From Pseudobdellovibrionaceae bacterium (GTDB lineage Bacteria > Bdellovibrionota > Bdellovibrionia > Bdellovibrionales > UBA1609), in contig CP060220.1 of NCBI GenBank assembly GCA_023898385.1, positions 3,038,001 to 3,102,000 on the forward strand: DNA of 64,000 nt, written 5' to 3'. Shown one piece after another: positions 26,991 to 35,641 of the stretch. The notes below the pieces were generated by a model. That model had not been told where the DNA came from. It saw only the letters and a list, made by a program, of their open reading frames with translations, and ran no database searches. A program made the position numbers and the translations under genes. Numbering within the stretch: position 1 is the first letter of the stretch; each line of letters starts with the position of its first letter.

Positions 26991-27125
26991 TTAAAGTTCA
27001 GGACATGCATGTTCAGCAACGGCATTTTGACGAAGCTGAGCGCGAGCACTGAGGTCTTTGTCTTTTTTCTTCGGAGTTTCTTTTATCTCAGGCTTTTCAG
27101 TTTTGATTTTCTTAACATGCTTCAT
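26991..27125 (-). CDS. 44-residue Lys-rich peptide, candidate radical SAM substrate
   Basis: A small ORF of 44 codons. The first 23 residues are very rich in Lys and Glu (starts MKHVKKIKTEKPE), followed by 'DLSARAQLRQNAVAEHACPEL' split as a helical segment and a C-terminal HACPEL with a single Cys at 41. It starts with ATG 27125 behind AAAGGAAC (eight-base spacing) and overlaps the 3' end of the radical SAM gene by 14 bases in another frame; the CHASE2 kinase gene begins 10 bases after its stop. Size, charge-rich N-terminus, Cys-bearing C-terminus and coupling to a SPASM enzyme fit a RiPP precursor (leader plus short core). It matches no precursor family I know. Confidence 0.65.
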   Translation of the reverse strand: MKHVKKIKTEKPEIKETPKKKDKDLSARAQLRQNAVAEHACPEL

Positions 27126-28407
27126 TGTTTGTTCCTTTCGTTAAGGTCTTTAAATAATAATCAATGGCAGTGGCTGCCAAAAATCGAGATCGATTGCAAA
27201 AGTGGGGGTCTTTACCATGTTTGTCGCCAGTTTTGGTACGGTTGACAAACATACATCCGCCGCCACACAAATGTTTAGCCCAGCAGCTGTCACAGTGATT
27301 GAGTTCTATCAACGAGGGCGAGTAATGCTCAAGGGCCTTCTGGTCAATATGGTCAATCACACCCACGCGATCTTTGGCGTCGTTCATAAACCAGTTGCAG
27401 ACGTGCAAGTCGCCCTTGGTGTCGGTTTGCAATAGAGACTTGCCAGCACCACAATAATTATGAGTTCTGGTTTTGGTCTCAAGCCGGGATAAGGGTCTTT
27501 TAAATTGATCAATGCGAACCAGCCCCATGAGGCCCTCTTCAGCAAAAGCGTGTTCGGCCACAGCCCGCATGCCTTCAACATAGCGGGGGCTAAAGGTCTC
27601 ATCTTCATCGGAGGCCGCGTAGTTCAGATTCATACTGTCAAACTGAAAGGGCTGCAAAAATTGGTATGAACTCAGTACGTCGGTGTTGTGAGATCCAAAA
27701 ACACTATTTACATGCAGGCCTCGAAGCCGATGGCGAACCTTTTGAATTTCCTTAAGGCCGTCAAGAATCAATTGGGTGGAGCTGCCACCTGTTTTCAACC
27801 GCCGAACTTTATCATTGGTTTCTGCAGATGCATCAAGGCTTATGGTCACGTTACAGTGAAGCTGCGCTAAAAGCTCCACATTTTCTGGAGAGAGCAGCGT
27901 CCCGTTGGTGACGATTGAAAATTGCAGTTTGATATTTCGTCCGGCCACTAAGAGTTGCGCAAAATGAGAGATTTCCCGAATCAGTTTCGGATAGAGTAGC
28001 GGCTCACCGCCCAAAAATCGAATTTCAAAAGACTCGTGGGCGGGGAGGTCGCCTAAAAGTCGACTGAGCTGACGGAAGACTTTGGTTGTATCAGCTTTCG
28101 GCACTCGAGCGCCGTAGGTGCCGTCACCATCAGCACCGCAATAGCTACACTTTAAGTTGCACACTTGTGCTATGTTAATTGAAAAGGCCCGAATACCTTT
28201 TGGAGTCTTAAGATCCTCAGTCTCGTTGCCAATTTCTTGGCTCCACTCATCGAGCTCATTTAGCGCTTCAGAGTTGGTTTCAGCAGCCATAGCTTGCCAA
28301 GCCTCTTGATCCAGTTCAGCCACGTCCAAGTTAAGGCGATGAAACCCCCAAATACGATGGGGTTCTGACTGAATGGCCAGAATGTTTTTGTATCGCCGAA
28401 TTTCCAT
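27112..28407 (-). CDS. Radical SAM/SPASM domain protein, probable peptide maturase
   Basis: A 431-residue iron-sulfur enzyme. The radical SAM cluster motif is CNLKCSYC (Cys83, 87, 90), followed by 'RFLGGEPLLYP'. The C-terminal SPASM region has Cys319, 337, 372, 375, 381, 385 and 404, enough for two auxiliary clusters. Such enzymes (anSME, PqqE, sactipeptide and mycofactocin maturases) modify peptides or proteins. No sulfatase gene is visible nearby, so a small-peptide substrate is more likely. ATG 28407 is chosen because GAGGAG lies upstream; the frame is open further up to 28533 but those residues do not look coding. Its 3' end overlaps a 44-residue peptide ORF by 14 bases. Confidence 0.88.
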   Translation of the reverse strand: MEIRRYKNILAIQSEPHRIWGFHRLNLDVAELDQEAWQAMAAETNSEALNELDEWSQEIGNETEDLKTPKGIRAFSINIAQVCNLKCSYCGADGDGTYGARVPKADTTKVFRQLSRLLGDLPAHESFEIRFLGGEPLLYPKLIREISHFAQLLVAGRNIKLQFSIVTNGTLLSPENVELLAQLHCNVTISLDASAETNDKVRRLKTGGSSTQLILDGLKEIQKVRHRLRGLHVNSVFGSHNTDVLSSYQFLQPFQFDSMNLNYAASDEDETFSPRYVEGMRAVAEHAFAEEGLMGLVRIDQFKRPLSRLETKTRTHNYCGAGKSLLQTDTKGDLHVCNWFMNDAKDRVGVIDHIDQKALEHYSPSLIELNHCDSCWAKHLCGGGCMFVNRTKTGDKHGKDPHFCNRSRFLAATAIDYYLKTLTKGTNNEAC

Positions 28408-28543
28408 CAACGCTCCTCTATGATCAGGCAATAGAGCAAACGGGCTGCCAAGGTGTGGGATTTGTCTAAATGATAATAATTCATGTGATTTCAATGGGTT
28501 AACATTATTGTCGATGCGGCCAGGCTGGGCCATTCTGGAACTT

Positions 28544-28573
28544 TTTACACGACAGTGTCAATACTGGTGTCAA
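28544..28573 (-). promoter_or_regulatory. Candidate promoter of the radical SAM operon with direct repeats
   Basis: On the minus strand TTGACA (28573-28568) and TGTAAA (28549-28544) are 18 bases apart, a sigma-70-like arrangement. The heptamer TTGACAC occurs twice with a 12-base period (28573-28567 and 28561-28555), and the second overlaps the near-palindrome GACACTGTC. The repeat could be a regulator site. The leader to ATG 28407 would be about 130 bases. Confidence 0.4.
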
Positions 28574-28614
28574 TTTGCCCCTAAAGTTTAGTTGGCGGCG
28601 GATAAGATCCTGTT

Positions 28615-29565
28615 TTATTTGTTCTTTTTCTTTTGAGATTCGGCTTTTTCAGCGCGGGCCTTTTGTTCGGCGCTGCGGTCTTTTTTCATATCCCGACGAT
28701 ACACGAGGTAGGCCGTGCGCTGGCCAATTGTTTTTTCATTGTCTTCGTCACCTTCTACAATGGGAGCAGAGACTTTGATAATTAAGATACGGCCTTGGCG
28801 AGTCTTCACGCTCACAGTACCTAGGCTATTTGCATCTTCATATTGAAAATCTTCCGAGATTCTGGTTTGAGCATTTGAAAATACGCCCATGATATCCACG
28901 GTGCCGGGCTCGGAGACAGCTGCCCCAAGAGTGGTTTTGTTGGCGAGAGCTTTTTCAGCGTCGACCATAAGTTCAATAGATTCACCCACTTCGGTGTTTT
29001 TATCGTCGTTGACCAACATTAAAGGGGCTTTAAGGTGCAATCTGTCCAATAAAAAGTCTTCGGCCGTTGCGCTACTGTATTCAACCGACTGATCGTTGAG
29101 ACCCAAGTTGTCAATTATGACATCATTGTTTTCGTTACGGGCCCGAACGAAGGTTAGGGCCTGTTTTAGAATCTCGTCTTTTGCCACTTCAGCTGTAGTG
29201 GTCTCTGAATTTGCGTTTTGCTTCACAAAATGAGTGGCCACATAAGATAGGTAGTAGGTGCCTTTGATGGAGTTATTGTCCCAGCTAATGTTTTCAGAAG
29301 GCTTTTTTCCAAGGATTCGGGCCAGTTTTTCTGCCATGTATTCGGGAGTGATCTGTACGGGGGTTTGATAAAGATGGGAGTCCGCTAAGAGCTCATCCAT
29401 TTCTTGTATAGCCTCAGCCTCGTCTTTTTTCGTGGCCTGAACTGGCGTTTGCCCATCTCGAATAGAAGAACGAATCTGAGTTTTTCCCTTAGTGTCACCA
29501 CAGCCAGACACGAAAGCCAGCAGAGCTAATGCAACCACGATTGATTTGTAAGAGAAGTTAAACAT
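28615..29565 (-). CDS. Putative lipoprotein of unknown function
   Basis: A 316-residue protein with a lipoprotein signal: 'SIVVALALLAFVSGCGD', lipobox VSGC, Cys22 predicted as lipidated. The mature part is acidic and mostly polar in its first half, with a beta-rich region near 225-285 and a highly charged Lys/Glu-rich tail. No enzymatic motif is visible. It is transcribed towards, but about 200 bases before, the radical SAM gene; the direct-repeat promoter between them suggests a separate unit. Confidence 0.75.
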   Translation of the reverse strand: MFNFSYKSIVVALALLAFVSGCGDTKGKTQIRSSIRDGQTPVQATKKDEAEAIQEMDELLADSHLYQTPVQITPEYMAEKLARILGKKPSENISWDNNSIKGTYYLSYVATHFVKQNANSETTTAEVAKDEILKQALTFVRARNENNDVIIDNLGLNDQSVEYSSATAEDFLLDRLHLKAPLMLVNDDKNTEVGESIELMVDAEKALANKTTLGAAVSEPGTVDIMGVFSNAQTRISEDFQYEDANSLGTVSVKTRQGRILIIKVSAPIVEGDEDNEKTIGQRTAYLVYRRDMKKDRSAEQKARAEKAESQKKKNK

Positions 29566-30226
29566 TTACGTTCCTCCAGATTTCCTGTGGTCCCGCAGGT
29601 TCAAGGATCATGCCTCATTCAAACCAAAATTAATAGGAGATGAGCAAAAAGTGGGTGTTGTTTCGGGCCTATTTTCGACGAAAAGAGCCCAAAAGTGTCA
29701 CCGGATGTTATTAATTTTAAGTGTTGGAATTCGAATAGAACGCGGACTCTTGCAGCGGGATTTTTATTGTAGAGCTGCATTTTTACCCAAGTTTTTTGGT
29801 TCAATAATCCTCAACGCTGTTTGCAAGTTGCGATAAGTATCGCCACGTTACAATAGGTGCGAAATTGGCAAGTGTCACAAACCAGAAGTTTGTGGGGAGT
29901 GGTCCCCATTTCAGTCTGATTTTAGTGCTGCCAATGAACGAATAGGAACCTCAGTTAAAAGAGCATTGCGGTCTACAGGTGTGGGATTAACCCTTTCAAC
30001 CCATTTAGTGAGTTGGCCGCGTGTTTTCAATTGAAGTTACCTATATTGTAGCGTATCAATATCGCAAACGGCCGGCGCGGGTACGGTAGGCCGAAAATTG
30101 GCACTCAAGTCGATTTCTTTGACAGCTCGTTCACATCAAGGCTCACTTATCGCCAAGAGAAATCAATAGAGGGTGGTACGGCAGCTGCAATAAAGGTCCA
30201 GGATGTTTAAATATTATGGAGAGACT
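29566..30226. other. Gene-free region with tandem small hairpins
   Basis: About 660 bases between divergent genes with no convincing ORF. It must carry the promoters of both. Two adjacent inverted repeats are visible: CACAAAC/GTTTGTG (29876-29894, five-base loop) and TGGGGA/TCCCCA (29893-29908). Neither is followed by a T-run. I see no tRNA and no clear promoter. Confidence 0.4.
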
Positions 30227-31240
30227 ATGAAGAGCTTAACGTTTCTTATATTAGGATGTGTTGTTACCGGGACAGTATCTAGCCCGACCTTTGCGGCCTC
30301 AGTGTCAAAAAAACAGGATTGTCAGCGACTCATTAAAAAGCAGTACCACGTGGTGGATGCCTACGACGTTTGGTTGAAAAAGCCTGGCATTGAATGGAAT
30401 GCACCCGTGGCTTTAGAGCGCAATTATTTCGGCGTGATTGAGTCAGGGTATTTGGGCCAGCCGGGATTCGTATGGTCCATAAAGTTAGGGCAGACGAACT
30501 CAGGCGTCGATGAAATGTTAAGAGCAGCCAAAGAAATTGTAGAAAATCGGTCCTTTTACAATCGGTTAAATTCCAAGACTGAACTTAGAAGGCTGGTGAA
30601 ACATTCTCTGTATTCTGTTGAAAATTCGCAGATAAAGGCAAAAGAAACAGTAGACAATGCTGTTCAATATATCGGTGACTCAGAGAAACCCGTCCGCGAC
30701 AATCGTGTTCGCAACAAAGACAACGTTTACTCTGCACTCGAATGGGCCAACTTTTACTTGGCGATGACGGCAGACAATAGCCTTAAGTGGTTGGATATGA
30801 AGGCAATAGAGGCGCTGATCGAAAAAGCGGACACAGATGATGTAGGAAATGCCGTACGCACAATCGTTTATGGTCTGTATTTTAAAACTAACCGAGCCCT
30901 TGAAGCTAGCGATGTATTACCAACTGTGGCTTCCATGGTTCCTGGTAAAGAAAATCTTCTTATTTTAAAGGCTGTTTATCAGGCTACAAAATTGCAAACA
31001 GAAGACGCGAAGTTAGCCGTATTAGAAGCAATATGGAATACCTATTTTCATAACACTTACCCAACAGTTCAATATCCTCGACCAAAGCTGACAACCGAGC
31101 AGGGCGAGGAGCTGTCATTGGAACAGTACATTCTTTATATAAGCGGAAAGCCTTACTTGTCGGAAACAGCGGAAATTCAGAGTATGGTGAACAATTTTGG
31201 CTATAGATCTTGGAGTGAGATTTTCCGGATTGTAGACTAA
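30227..31240 (+). CDS. Secreted protein of unknown function
   Basis: A 337-residue protein with a Sec signal peptide (hydrophobic 'SLTFLILGCVVTGTVSS', cleavage probably after 'TFAA'). ATG 30227 follows GGAGAG and starts the signal peptide; an upstream ATG-like start at 30203 would add eight unusual residues. The mature part is mainly helical, with several Trp and Tyr and no known active-site motif. A large inverted repeat (31281-31417) follows its stop by 40 bases. I do not recognise the family. Confidence 0.75.
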   Translation: MKSLTFLILGCVVTGTVSSPTFAASVSKKQDCQRLIKKQYHVVDAYDVWLKKPGIEWNAPVALERNYFGVIESGYLGQPGFVWSIKLGQTNSGVDEMLRAAKEIVENRSFYNRLNSKTELRRLVKHSLYSVENSQIKAKETVDNAVQYIGDSEKPVRDNRVRNKDNVYSALEWANFYLAMTADNSLKWLDMKAIEALIEKADTDDVGNAVRTIVYGLYFKTNRALEASDVLPTVASMVPGKENLLILKAVYQATKLQTEDAKLAVLEAIWNTYFHNTYPTVQYPRPKLTTEQGEELSLEQYILYISGKPYLSETAEIQSMVNNFGYRSWSEIFRIVD

Positions 31241-31280
31241 TGGACCACTTCATCTTGGTTTTGCGGAAGTGATGACCGGG

Positions 31281-31417
31281 TTTCCCCAATGACCCCAGGG
31301 AGGGAGCCGCCGCAAAAAGCTTCGGACATGCGTTCGGCAGCGGCGCTCACTTTGTGAGCACCGCACCAATCCGAACTTGTTTTTGCGGCGGCTCCCTCCC
31401 TGGGGTCATTGGGGAAA
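31281..31417. repeat. 137-base cruciform-type element with perfect 38-bp arms
   Basis: Arms 31281-31318 and 31380-31417 are exact reverse complements over 38 bases. The 61-base centre holds nested pairings: TTCGGA/TCCGAA (31321-31326/31370-31375), GCGG/CCGC and GCTCAC-TTT-GTGAGC (31345-31359). The whole element can fold into one long hairpin. It lies between two plus-strand genes for secreted proteins. A terminator is unlikely since no T-run follows the element. It could be a non-autonomous palindromic mobile element or a structured RNA. Confidence 0.85.
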
Positions 31418-31543
31418 GTGTTTCATTGTTCGGGGTAGGGGCACTGTGGTTTTGGGCTTTTGGAAAGCCTTTGGGTCGGTGGTTGAAGTTTGGTTTGGAT
31501 ACGATAAAAGAGAGTTGTACTTACTAAAAATAGGGGGTTTTTA

Positions 31544-32065
31544 ATGAAATCAGTTTTTCTAGCGTTGTTTCTGCTGTTTGTTGGTCATGTTTCGCTTGCA
31601 GAAACACTCGATGCTTCAATTGTGGTTGTTGATATTCCTGATGGTTATCACGTTCGAGTTGCTTCAACTTATTTGGCTACCACAGACCTCGATGAATGCA
31701 AACAGGGCCGTTGGGATGATGACGGCAATTATCGATTGGTGCCTATTCGTATTTTCGATGTAGAGGCCAATCAAACCGTCCACAATCACTTTGTGATGAG
31801 TGGTCAACGGCCTGGATCGGATTTTAAAGAGAGTGGCAACTGCGAATTCAAACGGTTAAATAGCCATCTGTCGGTATATACGTCGCGTGAACCCTCTTAT
31901 AACGTGGTCGATGTTATAACTGGTGATGGCGACACGAGCGGTGACGTTCAAGCTGTAACCTGTTGGAAGGCTAATTTGGGCGACCATGGGTCTCAGATTG
32001 CCTGTGTGGGTGATGTTGTTTTGAACCCATCGGGCTCGGCTCTGGTAAAAGTGGAAATAGAATAA
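31544..32065 (+). CDS. Small secreted protein of unknown function
   Basis: A 173-residue protein with a clear signal peptide ('SVFLALFLLFVGHVSLAE', cleavage after SLA). The mature part is beta-rich with four Cys (in 'LDECKQGRW', 'SGNCEFKR', 'AVTCWKANL' and 'IACVGD'), probably forming two disulfides in the periplasm or outside. No ribosome binding site is strong. No family recognised. Confidence 0.75.
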   Translation: MKSVFLALFLLFVGHVSLAETLDASIVVVDIPDGYHVRVASTYLATTDLDECKQGRWDDDGNYRLVPIRIFDVEANQTVHNHFVMSGQRPGSDFKESGNCEFKRLNSHLSVYTSREPSYNVVDVITGDGDTSGDVQAVTCWKANLGDHGSQIACVGDVVLNPSGSALVKVEIE

Positions 32066-32281
32066 ACAATTTGGTGAATGCCTGCCTCTGAGATTTGGTT
32101 TTTTCGAGGCAGGTATTTCATTGAATAGGGCTTTGGTGGCGTCACCTCAGGTAGCGTTTCAGGGGCCCCGAATCCTTCGCCCCACAGCAATTCATCTTGG
32201 GTGTTTTAGGTCGCAGGGGGCCATCGAAAACCCTACTGGACCATGGCACCTCGGCCTTGATCGTCCGCCAATTTTCAGATT

Positions 32282-32776
32282 TTATTTTAATGGAACAATA
32301 ATATCGAGCTGTAGTGTGGGGCCCATTCGGTCTTGAAGCATGGCCAGTTCGTTTTCATCTAGTTTGCAGGGCTCAAGGCATCTTGCCCGTCCAAAACTGG
32401 CATCGATATCGATATCTCGTGCGTCGCCAAAAATAGCCTCAATGGCTCGGGTTTTAAGGTCGCGCCCCGTGCTTTCCCTTAACAGCGACAGGTCAGAGGG
32501 GGCCCTGTTAGAGGGAGATGACTTTTTTTCGGACGTTTCAATGTCTCTCAACACCGTGTCCATATCTAAATTGACTTCGCCAGGGTGTGCAACAGCAATG
32601 CTTTCTATGTCGGGGTCAATGGATGGGCATTCGTCCACATTTTTATCAATGATTTCGCCTTCTTTGAGAGTGACACGGATTTCAATAAACCCGTGGGAAC
32701 ACGCGTTTGTCTCAGCCCCATATGTATTTGAGTAAAATAGACTGAGTGTTATTAAAAATGTAAGCTTCTTGAACAC
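32282..32776 (-). CDS. Small secreted protein of unknown function
   Basis: A 164-residue protein with signal peptide 'LTFLITLSLFYSNTYGAE'. Mature part with Cys in 'TNACSHGF', 'VDECPSID' and 'RCLEPCKLDE', suggesting disulfides. Acidic and otherwise featureless. It stands convergent to the small secreted protein gene upstream on the plus strand. I do not recognise it. Confidence 0.7.
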   Translation of the reverse strand: MFKKLTFLITLSLFYSNTYGAETNACSHGFIEIRVTLKEGEIIDKNVDECPSIDPDIESIAVAHPGEVNLDMDTVLRDIETSEKKSSPSNRAPSDLSLLRESTGRDLKTRAIEAIFGDARDIDIDASFGRARCLEPCKLDENELAMLQDRMGPTLQLDIIVPLK

Positions 32777-32916
32777 AAATCACCTCTTATTTGGTCCTAC
32801 ATGACTCCAGTTGGATCCATTACAATTCTTGCGCCAATTTGGGTGCAAATAGAGTGACCTCTAGGAAGAGGGATGGACGTATTGATTATAAGTGGGGTGA
32901 CAATTGTCGGCCTAAG

Positions 32917-35262
32917 TTACTGGCCAAAGGTGGGTTCGTTTCCCGTGCGAAAAATGAGGGGAATATCTTGTTTAAGCTCATTTTCTTCGAGATTCGGAAC
33001 AACCATCTGGAGATCATTGGGAGAGTAAAAATACTGAGTGGTTCCTTCGGGCCATTTGAAATCTTCAGGCGGATACCGAGTGGCATAGCTTTTCATAAAC
33101 TCAGCCCAAATGGGAAGTGCCCCAGAGGCTCCGGTTAGACCATGAGGAGTATTGTCGTCGTAGCCAACCCAGACGATTGTGAGTACGTAGGGCGTGAAAC
33201 CCACAAACCAGGCATCGCGCGTGTCACTGGTTGTACCTGTTTTGCCAGCAGCGGGATGTTGAAAACCGCGCCATTGCACACTTCTGGCTGTACCCGTAAG
33301 CATTGTTTGTTTGAGCATGCCAACCAGTACTGCAGCCGAGGGAGCCGCCACAGCAGGTTGTGACCGCTCATCATGTTTAAACAGATTTTGTCCAGCCATG
33401 GACTCAACACTTGCAATGTAATGAATGGGTTGCCGGTTTCCAAAGTGGGCGATGGTGCTGTAGGCCTGCGCAACCTCCCAGGGGTACAGTTCATAAGCGC
33501 CAAGGGTGAGTGCGGGTAAAGGATCAATCGGCGATTGAATACCCAGTCGTCGGGCCACATCAATGATATTGGTAAGGCCAACAGATAACCCGAGCTGAGC
33601 CGTGGGTATATTTATAGAATTTTTAAGGGCAAAAAACAGAGGAACGTTGTCGCTATACTCATCTGAGTAGTTTTTAGGGCTCCACGATTGCCCTTCGTAT
33701 TCATAGGTGAAGGGTTGATTGGGGAGCAAAGTCAGAGGCGTATAGGAGGAGCCCTCAGGCGAGACGCTTTCAAGTGCTGTTAAGTAGACTATGGGTTTCA
33801 TAATTGAGCCCACTTGTCGGTGAGCATCTAATACTCGGTTGTATTGGGTGGTTTTGTATTTTCGTCCTCCGACGAGAGCAAGAATTCCGTTACTTTTCAA
33901 ATCCACGCTTACTAAAAGGGCCTCAAGATCTTTGCCCTGGTCTTTGTATTTCGAAAGAGCCTTACTGGCTTCTAGTCGTTCCACTTCTTTCAGCACAGTT
34001 GTTTGCGCCACCTCTTGGGCCTGTTGGTTGAGAGTGGTGAACACACGAAGACCTTGATTTTGATCAATTTTCAGTCGCCCCAGTTCTCGTTGCACGGCTT
34101 GCACAAAATAGGGGGCTGGGTCGCTGAGTGTTCTCAGGCTCTTTTTCGGCAAAGGGGCCTTGTTGGCCTCTTCAAACTGAGAAGAAGTGATCATGTTGAG
34201 CTCAAGCATATCTCCTAATACTTTATTTCGGCGTTTGATTGCGGCATCGGGTTTAGAAAAAGGGTTGTAGCAGCCCGGGCAGTTCACAATTGCTGCAAGC
34301 AGTGCGCACTGATCGAGCTCCAGATTTTCTAGTGGTCTATGAAAATAGTGTTCAGAAGCGGCCCCAAAGCCACGAACCTGAAATGGACCATTTTGGCCCA
34401 TGTAGATCACATTGAGATAATTTTCTAAGATTGTGTCTTTGCTTACGTAGGACTCGAGAATTAAAGCCATAAAGACTTCTTTTATTTTTCTTTTGAAAGT
34501 TCTCTCTGGCGTTAGAAAATAGTTTTTAATGAGCTGTTGGGTAATGGTACTGCCCCCTTGGGCGATGCGGCCGCGTAAAATATTGCGAAGGGCAGCTCGA
34601 ATCATGCCACCAAAACTCACTCCACTGTGTTCTAAAAAGTTTCTATCTTCAATGGCGGTCACCGCCTGCAGACACTGAAGAGGAGTAACATCCACCGACA
34701 CAATTCGCCGCAAAATCGGTTTGTCGCCGTAAAACTGGGCAAAAAGTTGTGGGGGCAGAGTGATTAATTCATTCTGCTGAAAGGGTTCCCCACTAAACAA
34801 ATGAGTGACCGTGTCGTTGCCTGTCCAGGCCAACAAGTAGGTCTGAGATTTTCTTTGGGGGCCAAAATCTCGCTTTCGGGTTTTTAGAGCTAGACATGTG
34901 GTGACATCAGCGGGCAACGCCACACTGAGATGGCTCTGACAGAAATCAAAGGGCCAGAGCGAAAAATCTTTTTCAAAGAGTTTTTGATCTGGAGATCTTT
35001 GCCTGTAGTTCTGCTCACGAAGATAAGCAATTAAACTTTCGATTTGAAGCTTCTGGCCGCCAACAACGGATTCTGGGGCCGAGAAAATTTCAAGAGGAGG
35101 GACAAACCAATTGCCCGTCATCCTCTCCTTCATATCTTGGTGAAGGGTGAAAACCCAAATGACAATGGCAACGAGGCACAGAAGCACACCGATAGCAGAA
35201 TATAAAATATAGGGTTTCCATTTTTGCCAAAACACGATGCATGATGATAGGAAACAACTCAC
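32917..35262 (-). CDS. Class A penicillin-binding protein (PBP1b-like)
   Basis: A bifunctional peptidoglycan synthase, 781 residues, anchored by one N-terminal membrane helix at about 18-40. A UvrB-like UB2H-type region may lie at 60-180. The glycosyltransferase (GT51) domain has catalytic Glu205 in 'VTAIEDRNFLEHSG' and 'GGSTITQQLIKNYFL'. The transpeptidase has the Ser486-x-x-Lys ('VGSIMKP'), Ser-x-Asn at 549-551 ('NSINIP') and Lys-Thr-Gly at 674-676 ('GKTGTT'). Domain order and size match PBP1b (mrcB); PBP1a is usually different in the linker. It polymerises and cross-links glycan strands in the periplasm. Confidence 0.93.
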   Translation of the reverse strand: MSCFLSSCIVFWQKWKPYILYSAIGVLLCLVAIVIWVFTLHQDMKERMTGNWFVPPLEIFSAPESVVGGQKLQIESLIAYLREQNYRQRSPDQKLFEKDFSLWPFDFCQSHLSVALPADVTTCLALKTRKRDFGPQRKSQTYLLAWTGNDTVTHLFSGEPFQQNELITLPPQLFAQFYGDKPILRRIVSVDVTPLQCLQAVTAIEDRNFLEHSGVSFGGMIRAALRNILRGRIAQGGSTITQQLIKNYFLTPERTFKRKIKEVFMALILESYVSKDTILENYLNVIYMGQNGPFQVRGFGAASEHYFHRPLENLELDQCALLAAIVNCPGCYNPFSKPDAAIKRRNKVLGDMLELNMITSSQFEEANKAPLPKKSLRTLSDPAPYFVQAVQRELGRLKIDQNQGLRVFTTLNQQAQEVAQTTVLKEVERLEASKALSKYKDQGKDLEALLVSVDLKSNGILALVGGRKYKTTQYNRVLDAHRQVGSIMKPIVYLTALESVSPEGSSYTPLTLLPNQPFTYEYEGQSWSPKNYSDEYSDNVPLFFALKNSINIPTAQLGLSVGLTNIIDVARRLGIQSPIDPLPALTLGAYELYPWEVAQAYSTIAHFGNRQPIHYIASVESMAGQNLFKHDERSQPAVAAPSAAVLVGMLKQTMLTGTARSVQWRGFQHPAAGKTGTTSDTRDAWFVGFTPYVLTIVWVGYDDNTPHGLTGASGALPIWAEFMKSYATRYPPEDFKWPEGTTQYFYSPNDLQMVVPNLEENELKQDIPLIFRTGNEPTFGQ

Positions 35263-35362
35263 GCAGTGTCAAAGAAGGCCACGCAAATACATTTGAAACC
35301 CCATTAGGCGGCAGTGGCCCAAGAAACTTGACTTCGGAGCAAAAGATTCGGTTAATCAAAGC

Positions 35363-35641
35363 ATGAAGCTCAATGACAAGCAGATTCAAAGGTTAGTGAC
35401 TACCGTATTTAAAGACTTAAAAGCTAAGGACTTGATCCAATTTAAACAAAAAGAGGACAAAGTTTACGATCGGGCTGTGGAAATAGTCAGAGCCGATTAC
35501 CATCGCGAAGTGCTTCTTGATGAAGAGGTGAACAAAATGATGGATCAATTGGAGCGACAAAATCCTGGGCAGTTTGAGCGTTATAAGATGTTTCCCATGT
35601 TGAAAAAACGCTTGGCCAAAGAAAAGGGGATAATTCTTTGA
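35363..35641 (+). CDS. DUF507 family protein, first of a tandem pair
   Basis: A 92-residue charged helical protein. The pattern 'QIQRLVTTVFKDLKAKDLI' and 'RAVEIVRADYHREVLLDEEV' matches DUF507, a small family seen in deltaproteobacteria and relatives, often as two adjacent genes. Function unknown. The stop overlaps the start of the second copy. Confidence 0.8.
   Translation: MKLNDKQIQRLVTTVFKDLKAKDLIQFKQKEDKVYDRAVEIVRADYHREVLLDEEVNKMMDQLERQNPGQFERYKMFPMLKKRLAKEKGIIL

Noticed and set aside
27112..28407. Reading the radical SAM enzyme as a sulfatase maturase
   Set aside because: SPASM motifs allow it, but no sulfatase gene is nearby and a short peptide ORF overlaps it.
28408..28533. Upstream extension of the radical SAM protein
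   Set aside because: The frame is open but a good ribosome binding site and family-like start are at 28407; the extension overlaps the likely promoter region leader.
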